A model generated the notes under the pieces. It saw only the letters and a program-made list of their open reading frames with translations. It had not been told where the DNA came from and searched no databases. A program made the translations under genes and the position numbers. From the NCBI GenBank assembly GCA_015680685.1, contig MNCI01002041.1, positions 924,547 to 988,546 of the forward strand: a DNA stretch of 64,000 nt. Direction: 5' to 3'. The stretch comes from Gnetum montanum. Lineage: Eukaryota > Streptophyta > Gnetopsida > Gnetales > Gnetaceae. Below are positions 48,339 through 60,000 of this stretch, one piece after another; the first letter of the stretch is position 1; each line of letters opens with the position of its first letter.

Positions 48339-51300
48339 CTAGATGTAGTACCACTTCAAATATATCTGATTCACAGGATTTGGTAACTCGTTGCCGTCGA
48401 TATCCGCTAGCTTGAATGCTCTGTTGCCATACACATTAGTCACCAAGAAAGGGCCCTCCTAGTTTACAGAGAATTTGCCCACTGGTTCGCGAATGGCCTT
48501 AAGAACTAAATCTCCTTTCTTGATCGGACGCTGTTGGAGATTATGGCGATGCTTTTGCCTCTGTTTTTCTTGATACTTCTCGATTGTATCAAGCGTTTGT
48601 ATTCACTTCTCTTCTACTAAATCCAAATCCATGATCCGAGACTCGGTGTGTTGAACCTCATTTATAATTATGGAGAGGACCATTCTCAGAGAAGGAACCT
48701 ATAATTTGAGTGGCAGCACTACCTCAGATCTGTAGACTAGGCTGTAGGGCGTACTATCTGTAGCCATCCTACATGTAGTATGATACGCCCATAGCACATA
48801 GAGGATCTTTTCATGCCACCGTCTCTTATTATTGTTGAGCATTTTCTTGAGCAGATTGATGATGACTTTATTTGTGGCTTCAGCTTGACCATTTGCTTAC
48901 AGGTAATAGGACAAGGAAAAATATTGTTTAATGCCAAGGCCATCACAAAAGGATTTGGTTTCCGTACTACTAAATTATGGCCCGTTATCGGTCACAATAG
49001 TCATCGGGAAACCAAATCTGGTTACAATGTTGTCTAGGATGAAATGGAAAATTTGGTGAGATGTGGTCTTCCGTAAAGGAATAGCTTCTACCCACTTCGT
49101 GAAGTACTTAATAGCCGTAATTATGAAGCTATGACCTGCAGAAGATTTCGGTGTGATAGGCCCTATGATGTCTAGTCCCCATCGTTGAAATGGCCATGTT
49201 ATCTGAGTTGTGTGTAATTATGTAGGCGACACGTGTATAAGATTTGCGTGACACTGACATGTGTCACACGTTTTAACCTTTGTTAGACAATATTTTTCCA
49301 TGTAAGGCCAATAATACCCTAAGTGACGGATTTTTGAAGCCATAGCTCGTGGTGCTACGTGTCCTCCGCATAATCCTTCGTGGACCTCATCAACTATACG
49401 TTGTGCTTGGTCTTTGTTAACGCAAATAAGTAGCACGCCATCAAAAGAGCGTCTACAAAGAGTATTGTCTCCTATGATGACGTACTACCTAGCTCTCTTG
49501 CAAATTGCATCTTTCTGCGTGTGTGTTAACTCGTGCGGTGGCTCACCTTGCAAGAGGTAAGTCTTAATGCTATCCTACCACTCTGGCGTTCTATCCTCGA
49601 GCAGAGAAGATATTTGTGCCACCTGAATGATGGGATCTGTGCAATATGTTATTAATGCAGGACAGGTGTCGAACAAGTGTGATGGCACGTTCAAAGCTAG
49701 TGTAGCCAGTGCATCGACCAGTGTGTTATCAGTGCGTGGCACGTGTTGGGCATCGATGGTCGTGAACCGCCTCAGAAGATCTTTAGCCATATCGCAGTAG
49801 GGCTGTAAATGTGCAGCCTTGCAGGCGTAGACTCCTGTGATCTGATTTATAACGAGCATTGAATCACCCCTAATTACTAGGTGTCGAACATCAAGCTATC
49901 TGGCAGTTAGTAATCCCCTGAGGAGCCCCTCGTACTTTGCCACATTGTTCGTACAGGGAAAGGTCAAGCGATAAGCGTGAAGATGCACATCCTCAGGTGA
50001 TAGCGTAATAACTGTAGTGGCACTACCGCCTCTAACAGTTGAAGCTCCGTCAAAATATAATGTTGCTTCAGGGCCTGTCAAAATAGGGCTTAAACTATGT
50101 ACATGTTCATCTGGAAACTCAGGCTCTATAGTTGCCTAACTGTCAATAGGCGATGTTACTAATTGGTCAGCTATCACTTGGCCTTTCATAGAAGATTGAC
50201 CAATGTAATGCAGATCGAATTCTGCCGTGATAGCTTTCCAACGAACTATTTTTCTACTTTCGTATAGATTATGCGTAATGGCTCTAAGTATGTTATTTTA
50301 ACAGATAATGTTGACCTGGCTACGGAAGAGATAGTGCCTACATTTCTTTAGTGTAAATACTAACGCTAGACAATTATGCTCTACTTCATTGTACCTTGTT
50401 TCGTACGCACATAAAGCATGACTCAAGTAGTAGATGGGTACTTCTGACTCATCGCTTCTCTTTTGACAGAGTAATGCAGCTAAGGCTACGTCCGAGGTCG
50501 CAAGGTAAATGTAGAACGGCTGATCCCTTTGTGGCGGGAATACTGTTGGCAAGCGTTGAAGTTCTAATTTTAGGCTATCAAACGCATGCTGGCAATCGTC
50601 TGTCCACTCAAAATTAACACCTTTCTTAAGGAGATGTTGCATAGGGTGTAGTTTATTTGTTAATCTCGAGATGAACCGCCTGATAAACTGTAATCGTCCT
50701 TGTAACCCGAGTAATTGCTTAAGATTTGTAGGGGGTGTCAATTCAATGATGGTTTTGACTTTGTCAGGATCCATGCATATACCAGTTTCTAAAACCACAA
50801 ACCCCAGCATGTGTCCAATTTTGACTCCGAATACACACTTCTTTGGGTTGAGCCGGAGGTCGTATTTAGAGCATCTTTTAAGTACTAACTCCAGGTCTTC
50901 TGAATGATCTTCTGATTTCATAGACTTGATAGCTATATCATCAACATAATAATTCAGTCTTCCTAGGAGGTAATTACTAAATATATATGTCATAGCCCAT
51001 TGATACGTCGCTCCGGCATTTTTCAAGCCAAAAGGCATCATGGTATAGCAAAAGGTGCCCTAGGGCATCATGAACGTTGTAGTCAGTTGATGTTCTGGGT
51101 TGATGCAAATCTGATTATAGCTCGAAAAGTCATCCATGAAGGATAGAAGTGCATGCCCAGCTATTGTATTGACTAGTTGGTCGATACTCGGTAGTGGGAA
51201 GTTATCCTTGATTGTGGCCTTGTTTAAATCTTAGAAGTCTATACAGATGCGTATGCTTCCGGTCTTCTTTGGGACAACTACAATGTTAGATACCCAATCC

Positions 51301-51818
51301 GAGTAATCGACCGCGCGGATGAAATCAGCCTGATATAGTTTGGTGATCTCATCATGCACTGCTAGCACGATCTCTGGTTTGATTTTTTGTGCTTTTTGCT
51401 TAATCGCTTTGATATGTGGGTCTAGGATTATGTTATGTTGAATTAACCTTGGATCTAGTCCCGGCATGTCTTCGTATGACCATGCAAATACTGTGACATT
51501 GTCCTGGAGGACCTATTTTATAGTGTCATGCGTTCCTTGGTCTAACAGAGAACTAACCTTAAGAGTCTTAATCTCACCCCTACGCGTAACCACAGAGACC
51601 TCGTTGAGGGGGTCTTCAGTTACATCTCCAGCTTCCAGATCTAGCGTGCGCATTGATTGTTCTGGCCAGTCTAGCGATGTTTTCGACGTGGCTATGGTTG
51701 TGTCACTAGGGGCAAGGTTAGTTTCTATTAGTGTTGGATCAAGTTGTCTAATGATTTCACCTTGTAGGCATGTTAAAACTAGCAGTGCAAACAAGGTTTC
51801 ATCCATTGGTCAATTATC
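48339..51818 (-). pseudogene. pol of element T (RT, RNase H, archaeal-type RNase H, integrase)
   Basis: The exon would start at 51818 after the splice acceptor; the first Met is at 51806 (MDETLFALLVLTCLQGEI). RT: NIVVVPKKTGSIRICIDF, MMPFGLKNAGATYQWAM and catalytic Y-V-D-D at 50937-50948. The first RNase H follows (PFYIYLATSDVALAALLC; YYLSHALCAYETRY), then the Tat-type second RNase H at about 50075-49800 (YFDGASTVRGGSATTVI, TNNVAKYEGLLRGL, RGDSMLVINQI). Integrase has HEGLCGGH and CDTCQ of the zinc site and core D-D-E in RWGLDIIGPI, IVTDNGP and QAEATNKVI. It ends at TAG 48339-48341. Broken by several stops (for example at 51230 and 49900), mostly CAG/TGG to TAG. The family function is reverse transcription and integration. 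Confidence 0.88.
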
Positions 51819-51820
51819 CT
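51819..51820 (-). other. Candidate 3' splice site before the RT domain of T
   Basis: The reverse strand reads TTTGACAATTTTGCAG|GATAA about 12 bases before the first Met of pol. E has TTGGCAG|GAGCAAG at 33339-33340 in the same place. Ogre-type elements are known to have an intron between protease and RT. Confidence 0.5.
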
Positions 51821-52305
51821 GCAAAATTGTCAAACACGAAAGTAATTAGAAAGATGCTAAGTTTGATGTGACAAGTATTTAACGAATAATGCTTGGTTTA
51901 GTCTAAGAGGATGTGATGTGACGTTATCGAGCATAAAAAAAACTAACTGATTTTCAAATTCTGCGAACAGCCTGTAATCAATGCAACCTGATTATGAGGC
52001 GATAAGATACAATAGTTTAGGGTCATTTCAGACCATAATGCATGCGATATCTGTCGCAATTATTACCTTGATTTTCAGGTTCAAGCTCATACTGACACCA
52101 GTATTTGAGCAAGTCTCGCTAAAATCGAGCATCAAGTCGGTTAATTCTGCATATAAGTAAGCAGTTCTCATTGAAAACAGGCTGTTATCCATTGCGAATT
52201 TGAATTCTCTGCCATTACAGAGAGAAAGAGGAAGAGCAAAAGATTGGAGCGTGTTATTTGTGACTTGTGAAAGCATGCAGGTGTGAAGGTGTTAGAACTA
52301 CAACA
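51821..52305. other. Spacer between pol of T and the antisense gene
   Basis: No domain recognised. It should hold the antisense gene's promoter on the plus strand; I see no convincing TATA box. Confidence 0.35.
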
Positions 52306-53331
52306 ATGGCACCAAAAGTAAGAGGGAAGAGCACCAAGTTGGCCAAGATTGACGAAGTGCAAGGGAGCCTGCAGTGTGCCTCGCAGGCCATAGTCGAAGT
52401 GAGAGACGTTACGCCTTTGAATCGGTAGGCTATCCCTTGCTTATTCGCATTATTTTTAATGATATGTCTCCTTTTTATAGTGTTTACTCTTGTAGCGTCG
52501 TCTGCGTAAATTAGAGTTTTAGACTATAGACCTCACGTTAAAATGAGGGTTTATACAATAGGATTGTGTCTATCGCCATTGTCAGGGACAAACCTTGTAC
52601 TGTTACAAGGGTTTAGGCGATTTCGGCATGAATAGCTAAGCGTAATTTGTAGATTTTCTATAATTTAAGCATGCAAATCTGAATCTAGACGTGAATGTGT
52701 TTATTATTTTCTTTGTACAGTATCATGTTAAAACCCGTCTTAATCATCTTAGATATAGTCGGGGTTTTATGCTATATAAACCTGATCATACTTAATGTTC
52801 CTCCCCCTCAGAATTGGTTGCATGGGAGGGCCATATGGTTTCGAAGGGTGCGCTAGAGTTTTTGCAGTTTTTACTATGTAACTACAACATTATTGTATGG
52901 TCACACCTATCAAGAGATATTGCTGGCGCCATTTTGGAACACTTGTTAGTGGGTTCTACGCAGGGAATCCTGGCTTTCTTGACAGACGAGGCTATCGACA
53001 CTGGTCGTCCCCAGGACCTCGAACTTAGCGCCAAAGGGTTGAGGCGCTTAAGTTGGATCTAGGAAATGGCCAGGTTTAGCTGTTACCACGCATACAATAC
53101 TTTATTCGTGGCCCGTCATGTCTCGACTTACTTCCAGAACCCACCAAGCATAGTGTATTATTTGGGTGGGTAAGTTGTTTTTGTTGGTGGTATAGTCATT
53201 ATGTGTCTAATGTCTAGATTTTTGTAAAGCGTAAGATAATAATGTGTCATATGATACAGGTTTTTTATTCCCGAGAACAAATTAGTAGGCAATAATGATA
53301 CGTTAACTTGGACTGAGACGGCAATAAAGGC

Positions 53332-53332
53332 N
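53332..53332. other. Assembly gap marker between duplicated ends (exon 3 of antisense gene)
   Basis: One N; 53271-53331 is repeated exactly at 53333-53393 (61 bases, starting CCGAGAACAAATTAG). Read once, the frame FFIPENKLVGNND continues into AFTSTSNVRAG, which suggests the duplication is an artefact. Confidence 0.85.
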
Positions 53333-54481
53333 CCGAGAACAAATTAGTAGGCAATAATGATACGTTAACTTGGACTGAGACGGCAATAAAGGCGTTTACC
53401 TCGACTAGCAACGTACGTGCTGGTGTAATGGGGCAAATTGCCTTCGACATTCATGAGTACCCCACCCATTATGCTAATTCCTTCCAGAATTGCCAGAATC
53501 TCGGGTGGTTACATGAAGAATGGACTTTGAACCTGTCCCTTACCGTCATGGACATGCAGAGAAAACTTCCTCCATTTTCTTTGCCATTTGGACCTAGTGA
53601 AATTACTGCATATTTTATTGTTGCGTATGTAATCGTGAATCTTGAATGTTGCGTAATAATATTTTTGACATGTGTCTTGCATTGTTCAGTCAGGGAATCT
53701 TGGGAGATTACCCTTACAATTTTTGGTTGCGAGGCAAATACCCTCCTCTTCCGCTATGGCGACATCAAGGAGGCACAACGTTGGTTCAACCATGCGGCGG
53801 CCCTAATTGCGTTAGTTACCAAGCTGCGGGAAGTGAGGCTAATGCACTTATTTTTGGCCATAACCCCTGATGTCCCTACCAATGAAATGTTAACCCTGGT
53901 CAACTCCTTCAGCGAGAGGGTTAAGCATTTTTGCACGCACGTGCATCACGTGCGTGCATCACATGCGTGTAAATTTTGATATTGATGCTCAGCTATTTGC
54001 AGACCTCTTTGGCATTCCTTTCGACAGCCTTCCCATAGAGGAAAAAGTGAAGAGGAGCTTCAAGTGTTAGGAGGAGCTGGAGGAGTGGCTAGGGACCAAG
54101 AAGAAGGCTAAGGGGATCCCTTATGAAAAGATTGAACTAGAGATCACCAAAACGATTTATCCCTTGTTCCGGGCCTGGGCTTTCCCCAAAACACTCTCAT
54201 AGGGGAGGTTCTTTACCATAGAACAGACTCGTATCATGCAGGAGGTTATGGAGGAAGGGACACAGTTCGACTGGGCAAGCTATTTTACTGAGGGGTTACG
54301 CACTGAAATGATCAGGCTTCGTCAGAAGCTTGAGTCTCGTTTCAACGTGCATTTCACCTTCTTCATAGCTTGCCTTCGGCGTTTTGCCAAATTTTTGATT
54401 GTCCAAAGGAATGGGCTCTGGGTACAGCAAGATTGAGATCAGTTATCCAAACCTTGGATTACCCACATTTTTGGCACTACC

Positions 54482-54482
54482 N
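54482..54482. other. Assembly gap marker between duplicated ends (exon 4 of antisense gene)
   Basis: One N with about 47 bases (TGAGATCAGTTATCCAAACC ...) repeated on both sides, with one base difference. Confidence 0.8.
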
Positions 54483-56619
54483 CTGAGATCAGTTATCCAA
54501 ACCTTGGATTACCTACATTTTTGGCACTACCCGAGGACAGGATCCCCCAGAGGGGATTGGTGAGTCTCAGTCTATAACTACAAGGGATTTGACATACCTC
54601 GAGTATGGGGCCCGGACAGTGTAGGCGGGGTGATTCCCACTTACACTGGTGATGCTTTGTAGGGGAAATGCCTGGCGATAGAAATTGTAGACACTTTAGC
54701 TCAACGTAAACGGCCTTGGCTAACCGAGGCCCCTATGGAACTAGCAAGTGGCACAGGCAGTACTGTGCAAGTCAGAGTTTAGCGGAGCTCCACCTGGTAA
54801 GTGTAAAGATGTAGTTATGGCAATTACTATATTTCAAAACTCTATTCAATATATTTTGAATCATTTAAATGTATTATGTGATATGAATAGCGAGGCCTAC
54901 GAAGTGGTTAACCCCTGAAACAGGGGCAGTGATATTGAGTCATGGGGAAGGAGCCCCAATTTTGGAAGAGGAGGCCCCAGCTGCTAGGATAAGCGACGCA
55001 CAAATCCTTGTGCGTGAGGAGAGGGAGGAGGCAGAAAATGTTGACGCACTCCCCACTGTAACGGGTAGAGATATGGAGTGTGTTAGAAATTTTAAGGGAT
55101 CTTCTTAATAAATAGAAATTTTAACTAAATTACACTACAGGTGAAGAAGATGCATCCACGTCTGCCGCTATGAGCAGAGCATGGAGAGAATTTCCTGACA
55201 AGTTTGCCTTCATGGAAGGTGTTGTCAACGATATGATCGAGTGTCTCGAGTGCGTCGATCCTGAGGCTGGTATGTTACAGCTATAATAGGCTTATTTTAT
55301 TATAAAGTGGTAATGTTTCATTTATATTGATAATGTTTGCTATTAGGAGCTCGTCTTCGATGGGACCCAACGGAGCTCATTGATTTGGACACAGTGGAGC
55401 CTTCATCAGACGAGGCGGTCGTGCCGCGCAACATTTATGAAGAGATGCGTAAATGTGTGTTACGCTCGACTCGCTCCTTGTGGAAGAGAAAAAATTTCAA
55501 TGAAGACCTCTGGAAAAGGTTGCAAAGGTCAGAGAGGGAAAAGGCATCTTTGGCCAAAGAGGTTGGAGACTTAAAATCGCGATGCGAATTCCTGTAGGCA
55601 TGGGAAACGAGGGCAGAGGACTGGTGTACAGCTGTTATTGATACTCTCGCTATTGAACCGCAATTAGGAACAACGTGCAAACTAGTCAGGAGTTGGTGGA
55701 GTAGAGGATGCAAATAGAGCTGTTATCTCAGAAAAGCCAAGGCTGGAAGGATTTCTGCGCAAGCGTGCAAGAGTGGGGGCAGAAGGAAAAAGATCACAAG
55801 CATCTGTATAAGCGAGAGTGTCTCGCTTATCATCAGCATTATCGTGATTCTGTTGTCGAAGCTCAATCCTTGCGGGTATTCCTTGATGTCATTGGTGCAT
55901 CCAAAGCTTTCGAGGAGTTTCAGGAGCAGGTGACAGTAAGCGCGTCTCCTGAAAGAGAGATTACTCTTCCTAGGGGTGAGACTACTGTCCCTACCTTCTT
56001 CCATGAACCGCCCCGATGGACTAGTGTGGAAAAGGGGAAGGTGAAGGTTGGAACTACTCTGGGGAATGGAGTATGGTCTGAATTAACTGAAGATGAAATT
56101 ATGCAGCGCCTATAGGTCAGTTTAGAAAAGCTCCCCTTTGCTGCGGAAGCAGGATCATCGCGAGTAAGTTTGAACATTATTGAATCTAAATTTTCTGATT
56201 ATGGTGTCAAGTCTTTGCTAATGTATTTGCTGTATGTAGGTACAAGAATTGGATGGAGAAGGTGAACAGGATGAGGAGCGAGTACAGACAGAGGAGCATA
56301 ATGACGAAGAGCGTCCTCCTGTGGAGCTGGTGTTAGAGCAAGGACCTCGTGAGGATGACATTCCTCATGAAAGAATACCTTCTAAAAGGAACAGCCCACT
56401 TGAGGATGATTTATTAGGCTTAGAGCTAGATCTAAGGGATACGGGTGACAGTGGCACCAGGGGGAATGCGTAACCGTGATTTAAGCATGATTTTATTGAT
56501 TAGAATTGAATAATGGTCGTATGAATTTTGGAAAGACTGGCTATAAGATCTACTATATGGTTTTAAATGTTATTATTTTTTTTAGTTTTATGTCTTTATT
56601 TGCAACGCGTAAGTGTAGT

Positions 56620-56820
56620 TGTTACAGGTTTTGAATAAGTTACGTTGCTATGAAATGGAATTGCTAGTTCAAGGCCATCGCAGGCCATCGTGTAACATTT
56701 GCGTAAGATACCAGGGAATTAGTTTTAGGCCATTGCGGGCCTTTGCTAGTTTAAGGCCATTGCAGGCCTTCACTAGTTTTAGGTCGTTGTGGGCCATCTG
56801 CGTAAGTCTAGAAGTATAAT
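56620..56820 (-). repeat. Protease-side minisatellite of element T
   Basis: Units around GCAATGGCCTTAAACTAGC on the element strand, as in N at 13145-13520. Lies between the end of gag-protease and the 3' end of the antisense gene. Confidence 0.75.
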
Positions 56821-56843
56821 TGATAATGTACATTTCTGCGTAA

Positions 56844-56941
56844 NTACATGTATTTATGCTTTCTTTCTATTACTCTATTTACATTCCTCATTTTTACGCA
56901 ATTTACGCTCNAGTAATAGAAAGAAAGCATAAATACATGTG
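56844..56941. other. Two gap markers with an inverted duplicate
   Basis: N at 56844 and 56911. The 30 bases after the first N (TACATGTATTTATGCTTTCT ...) reappear inverted right after the second N (56912-56941). Probably a misassembled join. Confidence 0.75.
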
Positions 56942-57023
56942 CATAGAAAACTGTCAATTGAATTCAATAAGCGTAAGCAGAAAACTAGTGGAAGCGTAGC
57001 GATGCGCGTAAACGCCACTCAGA

Positions 57024-60000
57024 TCAATCACTAATTCGCAATTGTTTCTTGATGGCCTTCATGTTTAGCGATGCATAAGGGCGGGGAGACTTGCGGCCTA
57101 ACTCTTCCATACTATCATCCTAAAATGGTAGGTCGGCCTAGGCTAGACTATCATCATTCGTTTTGGTTTGTTCAGGGATTCAGGGATGGGTCTGATCATC
57201 GGATGTTTCTATCTCCGAACCCCGTTCTTCTTCAATATTGTTGACAGTCCTGGGGGTGATTTTGTCACTGCGTATCACTACTTCTCTACCTGTGTAAGGG
57301 AGATGTATCTCTTGATGGATTGGTGACGAAACTACCCTCAGTTGGGTTAGCCAGGACCTCCCCAGGATCAGGTTGAAACTGGGCATCTCCTCGACAATGA
57401 GGAATGTAGCATCTATTGGGAATTGATCCCCTGCCACAAATTTTGATGCGTACCATCCCCTTGACCTAAACCCATGTTCCGTTGAATGATTTTACGCACG
57501 TTGTCATTGTGGGACTGATCTGGTCGACCAAACCCAACTTATCCACGATGGGATAAGGGATGACATTTGTAGCCATGCCATCATCCACGTGCACCCTCCG
57601 GATCCAGTATTGATCGACCCGGATGGTGATAAACATGGGTTCAGTTGTCACTTGACTTTTCTTAGGATCATCTTTAACGGATTCATCATGAAAGGTCAAC
57701 GAGGTAGGTTTAGGTCGCTCAGCGTCAAAGGGAAACATGACAGCGTGTATCGCTTCCTCCTCCACTGGTAAGCTTTCATCCACAGGTATGGATGTCAGCA
57801 TACGGACCATGGCCTCACGGTGTTTTTGAGACGTCATGAGCAGATCATAGAGGCTTAGTGTTGTATTTTTTTGTTTCAGAGCTTGTTTGACCTGCGTAAA
57901 CACGTCGAGGAGATCCCATTCTCTACTGGCTTGTTTGTCCCCTTTGTCTTCTTCCATTCACCCCAAGAGATGAATCTCCCGAGGTGGAACAGCGTTGGTC
58001 AGAGGGTTGCTCTTTTTCTTGCCGAGGGGAGGTGGCTGTGTTTCTGTACCCTTGTCTTGCCTAGAAGGCGTAGACGCAGAGACAGAGGCCAAGGGCCTGG
58101 GTTTAGCAAAGCCTAGTGTAGTATGGTTTTTAGCGGCATTGACTGATGCATCCCCTCCCCTTTTTTTATTAGGTGACGATTGACAGTTTTGGTCAGAGGC
58201 TTACCCCTGCATAAAAGGAGCAGCCGGTGGTTTTGGTGCTCTGAGGATGAAAGGCACTTTAGGTGTAGGCATGGATGTGGCTGCAGCTTTACTGTTAGAG
58301 CAAGGTTGAGTTAAATCTGGTGAAGGCACCCGAATGACAAAGGGTGGCCTCGAGACGCCATTGGCTGCTGGTGAAAAGCTTGTCCCCCGAGGTGAACTGG
58401 TAGGCACGCGTAAAACAAAAGGTTGTTTTGGCGGTACCTTCCTTTCACTGTCCGTACTCACCACGTTGATTGTGTAGGGTGCGTTGTTTGCATTTAACGG
58501 ATCCTTATACATGTGCAACACTTGGTTTTCCAGACGCGTTGGACTACTATCGTCTAGTTTCAGAGAACCATCATCGATCATGCATTGAATGTCGTCTTTC
58601 AATGCCCAGCAGTAATTTGTGTCATGACCACACAATTGGTGGTAGTCACAAAAATGGTCCAGCCTGAAAGACCTCGGAACTGGTGGTTCGTCAGGTAGGG
58701 CTAAAGAAGGATTCTTCAACAGTTCACAATGATGCCTGTGATGCTTTAGAGCTTCCTCGGATACCTTCTTAGTCTGAATATATCCTGCCCCTAATAGTTG
58801 TTTCAACAGTTTCGAATGTTTTATAGGCAAGGCTATATACTTTGAGCAATCTTTATGCTCAAAGTTTGGTTTTGGCTGGGGGGCTTTTCAGTGGCAGATG
58901 TGTCTTGACTGGTGCTACTCGCACTAGTCGTGGTCTCAAGAGACACCGTAGGTGCCTTCTTGTTTTTGTTCTTAGCGCCCTCAGCCAATGCAGCTACCAT
59001 CGTTGTTGTTGCTTTGCCTTTATCCTTACCCTTGTTGTTAGCATTTTTATAGGTGACATACACTAGGTCTTTGCTGGCCTCTACAGCATCTTGGATGCTT
59101 TTAGTCTAGGTGAAAGCCTAATGTAAGAAGCTAGGGGAAAGGTAATACAGCTTAGAGTTAATGAAGTCGTTAACTGCTCCTTTGAATATGGCCAGCAAAT
59201 GGGCCTCCGTGATTGGCTCACGGATTTTGTTCAAAGTAGCACTCCATCGTTGTATGAACTTTTGGACTGGTTCGAGAGGGTCCTGTTTCACTCCCATAAG
59301 TTGATCTAATGTGACCTCCGGCTTTAGGTTGTATTTAAAGCGAGTCATGAATTGTGTCAGGAGCTCTTCCAAGGTTGAGATGGAAGAGTGAGGGAGGGCT
59401 CGATACCAATCCAAAGCTTTCCCTGCCAGAGACATCGCAAAGACATGGATGATTGTGTGAGGCCATTGCTGTAACAATAAGGATTCAGATCTGAAGGTGA
59501 CCAGGTGAGCGTTGGGATCTCCCTCCCCATTATATTTAGTGAAATGGGGTAAGGACATCCCTGGGGGCAACAACAGCATGGGGACTGCTGGACTAATGGG
59601 ATCATCTTGATAGAAATCCATGATCTATATAATGTCAAAGCCAGCGGCCTTAAGGCATCTAACCTTCTCAGTGAGGGTTTGAATAAGTAAGAAAACTTGA
59701 TCCAAACCTGTTGATGAAGACGTCTGCGTGGGAGGAGCAGGGGGTTGACCTGAAAGAGCTGCGCTAGACAATGAAAATGGAGGAATGGTTTGGCTAGCAG
59801 ATGGTGCGATGGGGATCCCTGCAGATAGAGGTGCCTGTGAGAACCACCACCCACCGGTTTGAAAAGAGAGATTGGCCGCCGCTGGCTGTGTAAGATAGGG
59901 ATGATAAGGATATTGTGGGACCATTTTCGGAACATGCGTTGTGGGTGCAGCCAAGGGTTGCACACCATATACCGCAGACTGGTTATGTTGTGCCACAGGA

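Larger units (their letters stand above)
52306..56473 (+). pseudogene. Antisense multi-exon gene of element T, FCP1/HAD-like N-terminal domain
   Basis: Runs opposite to gag-pol, between PR and RT. Exons read from splice signals: 52306-52424, 52721-53169, 53260-53624, 53690-54796, 54891-55064, 55141-55269, 55347-56163 and 56240-56473. Joins 1-2, 2-3, 3-4, 5-6, 6-7 and 7-8 keep phase; 4-5 does not. Exon 1 is basic (MAPKVRGKSTKLAK). Exons 2-3 look like an FCP1/CTD-phosphatase HAD domain: KPVLIILDIVGVLCY, ALEFLQFLLCNYNIIVWSHL, AYNTLFVARHVSTYFQNPP. Motif I keeps one Asp (D-I-V-G) and the later D-D is gone, so catalysis is unlikely. Exon 4 (NFDIDAQLFADLFGIPFD; MQEVMEEGTQFDWASYFTEG) is unrecognised. 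Exon 7 is coiled-coil-like; exon 8 is acidic. Defects: frameshifts near 52852 and 53755, several TAG stops, and two gap duplications. Function unknown. Confidence 0.65.
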
